DNA of 49,995 nt. Source: Syntrophomonadaceae bacterium. Lineage in GTDB: Bacteria; Bacillota; Syntrophomonadia; Syntrophomonadales; Syntrophomonadaceae. Position numbers and translations under genes: made by a program. Of this stretch, positions 36,999 through 46,030 are shown in pieces (position 1 is the stretch's first letter; every line of letters starts with the position of its first letter). The notes beneath the pieces are model-generated. The model did not search any database, was not told the origin of the DNA, and was given only the letters and a program-made list of their open reading frames with translations. Location of the stretch: the NCBI GenBank assembly GCA_012522955.1, contig JAAYJK010000068.1, positions 1 to 49,995 of the forward strand, in the 5' to 3' direction.

Positions 36999-37517
36999 AT
37001 GAAAAAACTACTGAGCACCTTATCGGTGTTCTTTCTATTAATAGGTATAGGATCAGGCTGCCAACAGCTAGATAAGCACAATAACATTCCGGCCCCGGAA
37101 CAGGGTGCCCAAGCCAGGGTGCAGTTATACTATGGGGATGTAGGCAACCAGCAGTTCCAAATTGAGGAGCGGGAAATCATATTTCCTCCTGACCAGGATA
37201 GATACAGTATTTTATTGCAAGAGTTAATCAAAGGTACAGATAATACTGAATATCGCAATAACATAGATCCCCATACGGTAGTCTATGGTAATATGAAGCA
37301 AAATAGCGATTTGATTGTGAACTTGAGTCAAGACTTCAACCGCTTCGGGGGCAGTATTCAGGAAATTATAGCGGTAGGCTCCATAGTCAATACCCTAAAC
37401 ACTTTTGATCCGGAGATCAAACGTGTAAAGATTCTGGTGGAAGGAGAAGAATTAATTGGTCCCAGCGGAAATCCCCGGGGGTTTATGGAACCCATGAGAG
37501 ACAATTCCAATAATTGA
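36999..37517 (+). CDS. GerMN-domain lipoprotein
   Basis: The protein has 172 residues; the ATG follows AGGGGG. A lipoprotein signal ends in GSGCQQ. The rest is a GerMN domain (VQLYYGD, LIKGT, LNLSQDF-like VNLSQDF, NTLNTF, VKILVEGEEL). In spore formers GerM supports engulfment and germination structures; single-domain lipoprotein relatives occur widely and have no settled role. It follows the activase gene by 46 bases and could share its transcript, though a functional link is not evident. Confidence 0.82.
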   Translation: MKKLLSTLSVFFLLIGIGSGCQQLDKHNNIPAPEQGAQARVQLYYGDVGNQQFQIEEREIIFPPDQDRYSILLQELIKGTDNTEYRNNIDPHTVVYGNMKQNSDLIVNLSQDFNRFGGSIQEIIAVGSIVNTLNTFDPEIKRVKILVEGEELIGPSGNPRGFMEPMRDNSNN

Positions 37518-37565
37518 AGCTTAAAGCGATGAGGTACGGGGGACTTCCTTACAACTCAGGAGTGC

Positions 37566-38062
37566 AGCTGAAACAATGGTGGTTTCTAAGGCTTCTGGCA
37601 GTGCAGTTTTTTCCGCCGCCCTTTATATGGTGTTGGCTCGGGATCTGGGTAAAACCTTATCCTCTATGGAAATAACCGGTTATCAAGTTCTGTATGGTAC
37701 GGCTCTCTTTGCTCTGTTCTTTTTCTATTATCTGCCCCAGGTACAATGAGCTCAGGTTAGTCTGCAGTCCTATGGAGCCATAGTTTTCTGTCCCTGTTGT
37801 GCACTATTGGAGGTTTTTAGCCTATAATTTTGCTCTTACCAGAATCGAAGCTTCCCGGGCCTCAATTTTTATCAATGGGGTCCCCGTAGTAACAGCAGTA
37901 GGAGCCTGGTTTATACTTGGTGAGAAACTCACTTTGCTACAGATGGGGGGAGGAGCCCTGGTGCTCTTAGCGGTTTTTATCAGCAGTATCCCAACCAAAT
38001 CCAAGGCATACTCCCATCAGGAACAAGTTCTTAATTGTACTTTTCGGCCATTTGAGAGATAA
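37566..38062 (+). pseudogene. Broken DMT (EamA) family permease, C-terminal half only
   Basis: The reading frames together spell the second EamA domain: LYMVLARDLGKTLSSMEITGYQ, a membrane stretch, then GGF-LAYNFALTRIEASRAS and VPVVTAVGAWFILGEKLTL. A TGA at 37747 replaces a Trp-like position, and two T-runs (37784-37787 and 37814-37818) each appear one base short, giving frameshifts. The first half of the gene is missing. It is a decaying remnant of a metabolite exporter; the last open part (37799-38062) is not a real gene. Confidence 0.85.
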
Positions 38063-38207
38063 TAATTAAGGCCGTTTAGAGGACTATTATCCCTCGACGT
38101 CCCTCGAGACCTAAATCGCAATTCTTTTATATTCCCCTTTTGTCTCCGAAAAGGCTATAAAATACTGCGTATCGGTTAAATATAAAGAAAAAAAGGAGAT
38201 CTGAAGA

Positions 38208-39638
38208 TTGAACAGTTTTCGTGAATTAAGCTTGTCTCAACCAATAATGCAAGCTATTAACAGTATGGGGTTTGAAGAACCAACTCCCATTCAAGCTGAA
38301 ACCATTCCCATAGCCCTTATGGGCAGAGATTTAATAGGCCGAGCCCAGACCGGTACCGGTAAAACTGCTGCTTATGGCATACCGTTGGTCCATAGTTGTG
38401 ATCCCCATCTAGAGTCTATTCAGGGCCTAGTAATAACCCCTACTCGTGAACTGGCTATACAAGTGGCTGAGGAACTCAATAGGATTGGACAGTATAAACA
38501 GGTTAAATCGCTGCCTATCTATGGAGGACAGGAGATTGAGCGACAAATCAGAGCCCTGCGCAAAAGACCCAGTATTATTGTGGGTACTCCCGGCCGACTG
38601 CTGGATCACCTGAGAAGAAAAACCATACGACTGCCGCAGGTTAAATTGATGGTATTGGATGAAGCCGATGAAATGCTGAATATGGGATTTATTGATGACA
38701 TTGAAGCCATATGGCAGCAAATGCCGGATGATAGACAGAACCTTTTGTTTTCCGCTACTATTCCTATTCATATTCAGACTTTGGCGGCCAAATTCATGAG
38801 AAACCCGGAAATAATTCATATTGCTCCCCGGGAAGTTACCGTAGCCAATATAGAGCAGGAATATATCGAAACGCCTGAAAAACAGAAACTAGATGTATTA
38901 TGTCGCCTGCTGGACATTCAGAACCCTGAACTGTCTATGGTTTTTGGCCGCACAAGACGTCGAGTGGATGAATTGGCAGAGGCTTTAAGTGAACGGGGTT
39001 ATTCAGCGGAAGGGATTCACGGTGATTTAAGCCAGAATCGTCGGGATACCATAATGAAAAAATTCCGCTCAGGAGAAACTGAAGTATTGGTGGCAACCGA
39101 TGTAGCAGCTCGAGGGTTGGACATCAGTGGCATAACCCATATCTATAATTTTGACATACCTCAGGATCCTGAGAGCTATGTACATCGAATTGGGAGAACA
39201 GGTCGGGCTGGTGAAAGTGGATTGGCTATTACTCTAGTCACTCCTCGTGAAATAGCTCATCTAAGATCAATTGAACAACTTACCCGGCAGCAGATAAAAA
39301 GACAACCTATTCCAACCGTAAAAGAAGCCTTGGCCGGGATCCAGCATATGGCAGTGGAAAGTCTGTTGCGGGTAGTGGAAAAGGAGGATTTCTCTCCATA
39401 TCAGAATCTGGCTGAGAGTCTTTTGGAAGAATACGATTCAGTCACCCTTTTATCCGCAGCTTTAAAAATGCTGACCAAAGAACCAGAGAACAAGAACTTT
39501 AAGGAACTATCGGAAGCTCCTCCTATAAAAATCAAGAAGGCCGTACAGCCCAATTACCATTCAAAGAGTGACTGGGCTGGCAAAAAATCCAGTACGGGCA
39601 AAAAATATCCAAAAAAACCCAAACGACCCCAGGCTTAA
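38208..39638 (+). CDS. DEAD-box RNA helicase (CshA/DeaD type)
   Basis: The protein has 476 residues and a TTG start placed nine bases after AAGGAG. All helicase motifs are intact: Q motif ([10 protein letters not shown]), [41 protein letters not shown] and [10 protein letters not shown]. The C-terminal tail is Lys/Pro-rich, likely for RNA binding. It unwinds short RNA duplexes during ribosome assembly or mRNA decay and is often cold-induced; the long AT-rich leader would suit this but no cold-box was identified. Confidence 0.94.
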   Translation: MNSFRELSLSQPIMQAINSMGFEEPTPIQAETIPIALMGRDLIGRAQTGTGKTAAYGIPLVHSCDPHLESIQGLVITPTRELAIQVAEELNRIGQYKQVKSLPIYGGQEIERQIRALRKRPSIIVGTPGRLLDHLRRKTIRLPQVKLMVLDEADEMLNMGFIDDIEAIWQQMPDDRQNLLFSATIPIHIQTLAAKFMRNPEIIHIAPREVTVANIEQEYIETPEKQKLDVLCRLLDIQNPELSMVFGRTRRRVDELAEALSERGYSAEGIHGDLSQNRRDTIMKKFRSGETEVLVATDVAARGLDISGITHIYNFDIPQDPESYVHRIGRTGRAGESGLAITLVTPREIAHLRSIEQLTRQQIKRQPIPTVKEALAGIQHMAVESLLRVVEKEDFSPYQNLAESLLEEYDSVTLLSAALKMLTKEPENKNFKELSEAPPIKIKKAVQPNYHSKSDWAGKKSSTGKKYPKKPKRPQA

Positions 39639-39715
39639 ACCTAAAATGATTCAGCCTTCCCTTTTAGGTCCCCGTATCCCTAGTGCAGGGGTCCTGATCT
39701 GGATAAAACATAATA

Positions 39716-39773
39716 CCCCGGCCTATAAGACCATAATACTAAAGCTGAATTAGATATGGCCGGGGAGCTCTGT
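39716..39773 (+). terminator. Possible terminator of the helicase gene
   Basis: TACCCCGGCC and GGCCGGGGAG form an 8-bp GC-rich stem with a long (34-nt) loop, and a TGTTTTT tail follows. The large loop weakens the call. Confidence 0.45.
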
Positions 39774-39814
39774 TTTTACTCTGGGTTGAATAATCAACTA
39801 AAATATATTTGGGT

Positions 39815-40225
39815 TTACCGGCCTCTTTTTCTTTTTTTGGGCTTGGAGAAGCTTAGTTTTTTTATTTTGGCAAAGGGCATGTAGTATTCCTTTAATTCAC
39901 TAGGAGTAAAACGTTGAGCCGCTATTAGTCTGGCATCTGCATCCAGGCCCCACACAGATACTAATGCGGCTTCCTCTCTATCAACCTGAATTTGTATTTC
40001 AAATTCTTTTAGCAAATCTACTTCGAAACTCTTGAAATCCGCACTTAATGGCGAAATTGTCAGGATTTCGCTGGATACCTGGGATTTGCTTCCGTCTAAG
40101 TTGTAAAGGGTAGCGGTAGCAGTTAAAGAATTGGTGGGGCTATTATTTAAAATTTTTACCATTACACTTAACGCCGGATTGCTAACGGCATTTTCCACTG
40201 GACCGGTGGTAAATAATTTAGCCAT
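39815..40225 (-). CDS. Small beta-rich protein of unknown function
   Basis: The protein has 136 residues and an AAGGGAG site before the ATG. It begins MAKLFTTGPVENAVSNP without a signal peptide. The body alternates hydrophobic and polar residues like a beta-sandwich (SVMVKILNN, TATATLYNLDG, AALVSVWGLDADARLIAAQRF). The C-terminus is very basic (KPKKRKRGR). From memory, similar proteins occur in spore formers, but I cannot name a family. A spore-surface or DNA-associated role is a guess. It is a single gene converging on the helicase. Confidence 0.65.
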   Translation of the reverse strand: MAKLFTTGPVENAVSNPALSVMVKILNNSPTNSLTATATLYNLDGSKSQVSSEILTISPLSADFKSFEVDLLKEFEIQIQVDREEAALVSVWGLDADARLIAAQRFTPSELKEYYMPFAKIKKLSFSKPKKRKRGR

Positions 40226-40337
40226 GTCATTCTCCCTTCGATTTGTATATATTGTTATTTATTCAGTTCAAAAACAATATATTACTTTACATTGCTCACC
40301 TAATTTCATTTAATGAGACTCTTGCATATTAGCTCCG

Positions 40338-40551
40338 CCACAGAAAAAGTGGATAAACGGTCTGCCACCGATAATGTCAGTAAAGGTTCTATCGACCGAT
40401 AATGTAGTAACGATGTGGTACCCACAATGTGAGTAAACGGTCTGATGACCCACAATGTAGTAACGATTTGGCACCCACAAAGTGGGTAAAGGGTCTGGTG
40501 ACCGACAATGTACTAACGGTCTGTGAACGAGAAAGTGGGTAAAGGGTTTGT
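40338..40551 (+). repeat. Degenerate tandem repeat of ~27-bp units
   Basis: About eight units of 25-30 bases share the pattern CCCACAATGTGAGTAAACGGTCTG. Two alternating unit types (GAGTAAACGGTCTG and GTAGTAACGATTTGG) give a ~53-bp higher-order period. It is part of the 506-base gap before the XRE gene and runs directly into a dispersed-repeat hairpin. There are no unique spacers, so it is not CRISPR. Confidence 0.8.
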
Positions 40552-40577
40552 AGGGGCGACCTGTGGTCGCCCGCAGG
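40546..40577 (+). repeat. Half copy of the dispersed hairpin element
   Basis: GGGCGACC-TGT-GGTCGCCC is a perfect 8-bp hairpin, with GTAGG before and GC after as in the full element. Only the second hairpin is present. Confidence 0.75.
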
Positions 40578-40640
40578 CGAAGTTATATTGACTTAATACA
40601 TTATTGGATAAATATGTACTGCAGAAATCTGATGAAATAA

Positions 40641-40711
40641 AAGAATCAAAATGTAAAGTGCGCTTGACATTTTGATTCTTAGGTATATAATAAATGTAAA
40701 GCATGCTTTAC
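40641..40711 (+). promoter_or_regulatory. XRE promoter with 40-bp palindrome and two operators
   Basis: TTGACA (40664-40669) and TATAAT (40686-40691) are 16 bases apart, a strong sigma-A promoter. Positions 40641-40680 form an inverted repeat with perfect 14-base arms (AAGAATCAAAATGT) around a 12-base centre that includes the start of the -35. GTAAAGTGCGCTTGAC (40653-40668) and the perfect palindrome GTAAAGCATGCTTTAC (40696-40711) share GTAAAG-N4-CTTKAC, so they look like two operators for the adjacent regulator. Confidence 0.75.
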
Positions 40712-40731
40712 CTTATATAAGGAGGGAGTTT

Positions 40732-40932
40732 ATGCGCAACCTATTAGCAGAACTACGATCCAAACACCATATGACTCAGGAGGAACTAGCTATAAAGGCC
40801 GGGGTTTCAAGACAGACTATTATATCTCTAGAAAGGGGTAAATACAATCCCTCTTTGCAATTGGCTTATAAATTAGCCAGAATATTTGAAATGTCTATTG
40901 AGGAGATTTTTATTATGGAGGAGGTTGATTAA
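40732..40932 (+). CDS. XRE-family helix-turn-helix regulator
   Basis: The protein has 66 residues; the ATG at 40732 follows AAGGAGGGAG. An in-frame upstream ATG at 40672 lies inside the promoter and is rejected. The protein is only the helix-turn-helix domain (MTQEELAIKAGVSRQTIISLERGKYNPSLQLAYKLA). Such short regulators act as dimers and commonly control a small membrane protein encoded next to them; here that is the DUF2178 gene two bases on. The paired palindromes upstream suggest autorepression. Confidence 0.9.
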   Translation: MRNLLAELRSKHHMTQEELAIKAGVSRQTIISLERGKYNPSLQLAYKLARIFEMSIEEIFIMEEVD

Positions 40933-40934
40933 CA

Positions 40935-41327
40935 ATGAAGAATAATAAAGCAGCTTTTTATATTATTGTTTTACTACTAATAGCATTGGGCAGTTATATT
41001 ATCAGTACCGGTGATATAGGCATGGGGGTGGGACTGATAGCAGGAGCCCTGGGAGTCTTTGCCCTCAAGTTTATTCAACATCGGAAAATAGCCCAGTTAG
41101 CCCAAAAGGGCATAGTATCCCATGATGAACGGTCATTGTATCTGAGCTCCAAAGCTGCCCTGGCTGCAGTCAGAATATACATCCTGATCCTGGCTTTATT
41201 GGTACTGGCAGGAAGCGTTTTTGATCCCGGCTGGCCCCTTACCCCTTGGGACCTGATCGGTATTCTCATGGCCCTGATGGTGTTTTTATGGATAGGATTT
41301 TACTATTACTATAATCGAGTCGAATAG
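40935..41327 (+). CDS. DUF2178 membrane protein
   Basis: The protein has 130 residues and begins two bases after the regulator gene. There are two membrane segments at the N-terminus (FYIIVLLLIALGSYII and GVGLIAGALGVFAL), then a cytosolic loop containing the HDERSLYLSSKAA motif typical of DUF2178, then two more segments. The function is unknown. XRE/DUF2178 pairs are common in Firmicutes and archaea. Confidence 0.78.
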   Translation: MKNNKAAFYIIVLLLIALGSYIISTGDIGMGVGLIAGALGVFALKFIQHRKIAQLAQKGIVSHDERSLYLSSKAALAAVRIYILILALLVLAGSVFDPGWPLTPWDLIGILMALMVFLWIGFYYYYNRVE

Positions 41328-41349
41328 TTATTATTTATAGATTTCACAC

Positions 41350-41522
41350 GAGAATGAATTAACCACCGAAAAATTGGTTATTCTTGCGGGCGACCACAGG
41401 TCACCCCTACAGACTCGACCGTTAATATGGATCTCAGGCGGGCATATGTCGGGGCGGTTTTTGACCGCCAGCTAGGTATAGCTCAAAATGTTCATACTGG
41501 ATTGTGTTCCCGGATCATGGTG
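41350..41522 (-). repeat. Dispersed two-hairpin repeat element, copy 2 (inverted)
   Basis: On the minus strand this matches 17447-17620 along nearly its whole length, including the order of the two hairpins, a central ACATATGCCCGCCTGA block and TTAACGGT/CGAGTCTGTAGGGG. Hairpin arms are slightly decayed. It fills most of the 335-base gap before topB. Confidence 0.8.
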
Positions 41523-41586
41523 GTTGATTAGTAATAAGGTCCGTGACTGGAGTAGCAGGGGCAGGGGAGGGAAGTGGCTAATCTTC

Positions 41587-41608
41587 AAGGCTATGATATA
41601 ATAGCCTT
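41587..41608 (+). promoter_or_regulatory. Palindrome over the topB promoter
   Basis: AAGGCTAT-GATATA-ATAGCCTT has perfect 8-base arms. TATAAT (41597-41602), preceded by TGA, lies inside it, so a bound protein would block the -10. It is about 60 bases before the start codon. Confidence 0.5.
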
Positions 41609-41662
41609 AAGGGTCAGCCGTTAGCAATAGAAACTTAAACCGTCAGTAAGTGAGGTAGGAAA

Positions 41663-43756
41663 ATGAAATCGCTGGTAATAGCAGAAAAACCTAGTGTGGC
41701 CCGGGAGATAGCCCGGGTCTTAAACTGTAATAATAAAAATCATGGATATATAGAGGGCTCAAAATATGTGGTAACCTGGGCCCTGGGTCATCTGGTAACT
41801 CTGGCTGAACCAGAGGACTATGATCAGAAATTGAAACAATGGCGCATGGAGGATTTGCCCATGCTGCCGGATAAGATGAAGCTTAAAGTAATCCGCCAGA
41901 CTTCTAAACAGTATCAGGTAGTAAAGAAACTCCTGCATCGTTCAGATATTGATGAACTGATTATTGCTACCGATGCTGGACGGGAGGGAGAACTGGTCGC
42001 CCGCTGGATTATTGTTCAAGCCAAATGCCATAAGCCCTTTAAACGTTTGTGGATATCCTCTCAGACCGATAGTGCTATCCAGGAGGGTTTCAAGAACCTT
42101 AAACCAGGAAGCAATTATAATAAACTGTACGATGCTGCTGTATGCAGGGCCGAGGCAGATTGGGTGGTGGGCTTGAATGTCACCCGGGCTCTCTCCTGCA
42201 AGCATAACGCCCAGCTCAACGCCGGGCGGGTGCAAACTCCCACCCTGGCTATGGTAGTGCAGAGGGAGAGAGAAATCCAGGAATTCAAACCCCAACCCTA
42301 TTGGACCGTAAGGGCAGATTTTGGTGATTACTATGGGGATTGGCGGGATAGCCAAGGGCAGAGTCGTATCTTTGATCAGGAAAAGGCCCGGCAGATTGCG
42401 GACCGGGTTCAGGGGCAGCAGGCCAGAATTGAGGATATTCGTACCGAGCGCAAGAATGAAGCGCCCCCCCTATTATATGATTTAACGGAGCTGCAGCGAG
42501 ATGCCAACCGAAGGCTGAATTTTTCGGCTCAAAAGACCTTATCAGTGTTGCAGAGGCTCTACGAACAGCATAAGCTTGTCACCTATCCGCGAACTGATTC
42601 TCGTTATTTAAGTAGCGATATTGTGCCAACTCTAAAGGGCAGACTTCAGGGTATAGCCACTGGCCCCTATCAGGCTATGATAGAACCCATTGTTTCGAAG
42701 CCATTAAATCCCGGTTCCCGTTTTGTCGACAATAAAAAAGTCAGCGATCATCATGCCATAATTCCCACCGGAGAGAAGCTAAAGCTCAGTGAGCTATCCT
42801 TGGAAGAAAAGGGATTGTTTGATTTAATCTCCCGACGCTTCATTGCTATGTTCTATCCCCCGTATAGCTATGAAAAGACTACCATAAGCACCCTGGTCAA
42901 TTCAGAGCGCTTTTATTCCCGAGGCCGGGTGGTGAAGGCAAAGGGTTGGAAAGCAGTAACGCAGCTGTGGGAGGAAAAGGATACTCGTAGTAAGGAAATT
43001 CTGCCTGAGCAAAGCCTCAAACTTCAAGAACGGGGCAGTATCAAAGGGGTAAAAAGCTGTAATATTAACCGAGCTATGACATCACCCCCGCCCCGTTATA
43101 CTGAAGCTTCAATACTAACCGCCATGGAAAATCCAGGCAAGTTCATCCAGGATAAAAAGCTGCGGGAATCTATAAGTGGGAGCGGTTTGGGCACCCCGGC
43201 TACGCGAGCCGAAATTATTGAAAAACTAATAAGCAGCTTCTATATGGAGCGTAAGGGAAAGCAGCTGGTACCTACCTCCAAGGCCAGGCAGCTGATAGAA
43301 CTGGCTCCTGAATCTTTGACATCTCCGGTATTGACCGCTCAATGGGAAGAGCAGCTCAACCTTATAGCCCGAGGCAATAGCAGTCGAAAGCAATTTATGG
43401 AGAGCATAAAAAGCAGTGCCCGGCAGATGATTAAGGATATTAAAGAAGACCAAAGTGAATATAAACCGGACAATGTAAGTAGAAAAAAATGCCCTGCCTG
43501 CGGTAAAAACATGCTCCTGGTGCAGGGGAAAAAGGGTAAAATGTTGGTATGCCAGGATAGGAGCTGCGGTCATCGCCAACCCGAAAAAGCACAAGAAGGT
43601 GACATTTTTAAAAAGAATAGACAGCAGGATCGGGTAAATCAGAGGCTTCTAAAAAAGTACAGCGATGATGGGGAATTCGGCAGCAATCTGGGAGAAATAT
43701 TAAAAGCTGCTCTGGAAGAAAAATCCAGGAAAACCCAGAATGAAAAGCAGCAGTAG
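41663..43756 (+). CDS. topB: DNA topoisomerase III (TopB)
   Basis: The protein has 697 residues, typical of Firmicute TopB. The Toprim domain opens with IAEKPSVAREIARVL and continues to ATDAGREGELVAR. The type IA core has the catalytic Tyr308 in TYPRTDSRYL and a GLGTPATRAEII motif. One C-terminal zinc ribbon (CPACGKNML and CQDRSCGH) is present, followed by a charged tail. It relaxes or decatenates DNA by passing single strands. The ATG has AGGT-AGGA upstream. Confidence 0.95.
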   Translation: MKSLVIAEKPSVAREIARVLNCNNKNHGYIEGSKYVVTWALGHLVTLAEPEDYDQKLKQWRMEDLPMLPDKMKLKVIRQTSKQYQVVKKLLHRSDIDELIIATDAGREGELVARWIIVQAKCHKPFKRLWISSQTDSAIQEGFKNLKPGSNYNKLYDAAVCRAEADWVVGLNVTRALSCKHNAQLNAGRVQTPTLAMVVQREREIQEFKPQPYWTVRADFGDYYGDWRDSQGQSRIFDQEKARQIADRVQGQQARIEDIRTERKNEAPPLLYDLTELQRDANRRLNFSAQKTLSVLQRLYEQHKLVTYPRTDSRYLSSDIVPTLKGRLQGIATGPYQAMIEPIVSKPLNPGSRFVDNKKVSDHHAIIPTGEKLKLSELSLEEKGLFDLISRRFIAMFYPPYSYEKTTISTLVNSERFYSRGRVVKAKGWKAVTQLWEEKDTRSKEILPEQSLKLQERGSIKGVKSCNINRAMTSPPPRYTEASILTAMENPGKFIQDKKLRESISGSGLGTPATRAEIIEKLISSFYMERKGKQLVPTSKARQLIELAPESLTSPVLTAQWEEQLNLIARGNSSRKQFMESIKSSARQMIKDIKEDQSEYKPDNVSRKKCPACGKNMLLVQGKKGKMLVCQDRSCGHRQPEKAQEGDIFKKNRQQDRVNQRLLKKYSDDGEFGSNLGEILKAALEEKSRKTQNEKQQ

Positions 43757-43861
43757 ATTGATCAGCGGTTGAAACGATACAAGAATGATTCGCCTAGGGA
43801 AACCCCAGCAAAAAAAGGTTTGGATACAGAACAAATTTAGTATTAATGGGAGGCAAAGTTC

Positions 43862-45805
43862 ATGGCCAATTTAGAACACTTACTGCAGGAAATTAAAATT
43901 AAATCCATGCTATTAAAAAATAGGGTAGTAATGCCGCCTATGGGTACTGGCCTGGGCCAACGGGATGGCACGGTCAGCGAAGCTACCCTGGCCTACTTTA
44001 AAAGAAGAGTAAAAAGTGGTGCCGGACTATACATTACGGAAATATCTTCAGTACATACCCAGGGCAGTGTTAGCCCCAGTGCTCTTAGAATATATGATGA
44101 TAGCTACATTACTGGTCTAAGCCAGCTGGTTAAAATAGCTCATAAAGAGGATGCTAAAATTGCCATTCAGCTTCATCATGCAGGAAGAGAGAGTTTCTAT
44201 CAACTAAAACGAGGAGAAGCCATGGCCCCCTCAGCCATTGCCAGCTATGTGTTTGGTGGTTCACCCAAAGCTATGAGGCGGGAGGATATTGAAGAAGTTA
44301 TCCAGGCTTTTGGGAGTGCAGCCAGAAGGGCTGTCGAGGCTGGCTTCGATGCCGTAGAACTTCATGCTGCTCATGGCTACCTCTTGCACCAGTTTCTATC
44401 CATACATTCCAACCAGAGAGAGGATGAGTATGGGGGAAATATGCAAAACCGGGCTCGTTTCATCCTGGAATGTATTCAGGCCGTGCGAGCTCAGGTAGGC
44501 CAGGATTTTCCTATCTCCTTGCGTATTTCAGCGGAGGAAGTGATAAAAAATGGTTACAGCATCGAAGAAATGCAGGAAATCGCACCCAAATTTGTCAAGG
44601 CTGGGGTGGATATAATCCATGCTTCTTTCGGCACCCATGGAAGTCCAGGTGGTATCATCCAGGCCCCCATCGAATATGCCCAGGGGTTTAATGTGCATCT
44701 GGCTCGTAAGATTAAAGAAAAAGTAGAGATTCCTGTAATCGGGGTAGGCAGGTTCACGGATCCTGTAATTATGAATGAAGTCATAAAAAGAGGGGATGCA
44801 GACCTGATCGCAGTAGGCAGGCAGCATCTGGCTGACCCTGACTTCCTCAATAATGCAATAGCCGGTCATCCAGAACGGACTTTCCAATGTCTGGCCTGTA
44901 ATCAAGGTTGTATTGAAAGGTTAATTTATGAGGGTAAGTCTGTGCGATGCGCAATTAATCCCGAAACCGGGCAGGAGTTGTACTATCCCTCCCAGCCGGC
45001 GGCAGAGAAACGCCAGGTGTGGATAATCGGGGGCGGGCCGGCAGGTTTGACTGCTGCAGCTGAGGCGGCTCGATTAGGACATCAGGTTACTCTGTTGGAA
45101 AAAGAAAAGCAGCTAGGAGGGCAGGTTATTATTGCTGCTCAAGCTCCCTATAAAGGAGCCTATGCGGACTGGATCGACCAGCTAAAAGATAGAGCCTTGC
45201 GCTACGGAGCCAGGATAAAAACCGGGATAGAAGTCAGTGAAAGCATGATTGTGGAGGGAAAACCAGAAGTGCTGATCTTGGCCAGTGGAGCCAAACAAAT
45301 AATACCCTCCCTGGAAGGCATAGAGATGCCATCCGTAATCGATGCCTGGAGTATATTGAAAGGAGAAAAGGCAGTAGGTAAAAATGTAGTAGTAGTTGGG
45401 GGCGGGCTAACCGGTATGGAAACAGCCGACTATCTGATCCAGCACGGAGTTAAAAGTTTGGTGCTGGTGGATCAATTACCCAAGTCTCCTATTAATCCTC
45501 TTACCGCCCATGGCAATATGTTGAATTATCGCTTAAAAAAGGCCAAGGGCCAATTTATGTTTAATACCCAGCTAAGCCGGATTAAGCAAAATTCTGTAGA
45601 ACTGATCCAGGATGGGCAAAACCATTTGTTGTCACCGGTGGATCAGGTAGTAATAGCCATCGGGGCTCAGGCTCAAAACAGTCTGGAGCCATTTCTGGCC
45701 CAATCCGGAATCGACTACTATGTGGTGGGAGATGCGGCTGAGCCCAGAAGGATTATCGAAGCTGTAGAGGAAGGAGCCAGGGCGGCCTGGAATATTTCCG
45801 GCTAA
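43862..45805 (+). CDS. 2,4-dienoyl-CoA reductase/enoate reductase-like flavoenzyme
   Basis: The protein has 647 residues. The N-terminal FMN-binding TIM barrel (old yellow enzyme family) shows RVVMPPMGTG, HHAGRES and HAAHGYLLHQFLS with a catalytic-type His/Tyr. A 4Fe-4S motif (CLACNQGC...RCAINP) joins it to FAD/NAD(P) domains (IIGGGPAGLTAA and VVVGGGLTGMETADYL). The family includes FadH, BaiCD and clostridial enoate reductases, which reduce C=C bonds of enoates or dienoyl-CoAs. A role in fatty-acid metabolism would fit a syntrophic fatty-acid degrader but the substrate is not shown. GGGAGG precedes the ATG. Confidence 0.9.
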   Translation: MANLEHLLQEIKIKSMLLKNRVVMPPMGTGLGQRDGTVSEATLAYFKRRVKSGAGLYITEISSVHTQGSVSPSALRIYDDSYITGLSQLVKIAHKEDAKIAIQLHHAGRESFYQLKRGEAMAPSAIASYVFGGSPKAMRREDIEEVIQAFGSAARRAVEAGFDAVELHAAHGYLLHQFLSIHSNQREDEYGGNMQNRARFILECIQAVRAQVGQDFPISLRISAEEVIKNGYSIEEMQEIAPKFVKAGVDIIHASFGTHGSPGGIIQAPIEYAQGFNVHLARKIKEKVEIPVIGVGRFTDPVIMNEVIKRGDADLIAVGRQHLADPDFLNNAIAGHPERTFQCLACNQGCIERLIYEGKSVRCAINPETGQELYYPSQPAAEKRQVWIIGGGPAGLTAAAEAARLGHQVTLLEKEKQLGGQVIIAAQAPYKGAYADWIDQLKDRALRYGARIKTGIEVSESMIVEGKPEVLILASGAKQIIPSLEGIEMPSVIDAWSILKGEKAVGKNVVVVGGGLTGMETADYLIQHGVKSLVLVDQLPKSPINPLTAHGNMLNYRLKKAKGQFMFNTQLSRIKQNSVELIQDGQNHLLSPVDQVVIAIGAQAQNSLEPFLAQSGIDYYVVGDAAEPRRIIEAVEEGARAAWNISG

Positions 45806-45878
45806 AAAATGATGAGCGGACCAAGTGGATGATGTAAATTTAGCAAGATAAGGTGTGAGCAGGATAGCCCTATAAATG

Positions 45879-45887
45879 TGGTATAAT
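45879..45887 (+). promoter_or_regulatory. Extended -10 promoter candidate
   Basis: TGGTATAAT lies about 140 bases before the next gene, giving a long leader. It is the same extended -10 as at lexA. Confidence 0.4.
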
Positions 45888-46030
45888 AACAAAGAGAGAG
45901 TTTGATTTTACTTCTTGCCTGAAGCTAGAGCATTCTAAAACCTTCCTTCATTGTTGTTAAAACAATCTTTCTATCGCTAGCACAATTACCATCGTTCAAC
46001 TTTCAAGAGAATATATTAGGGGGCTATTGT

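Noticed and set aside
37799-38062. 87-codon intact gene
   Set aside because: It is the last open part of the broken DMT permease; the membrane domain continues upstream in other frames.
40338-40551. CRISPR array
   Set aside because: Units are degenerate and contiguous with no unique spacers, and no cas genes are near.
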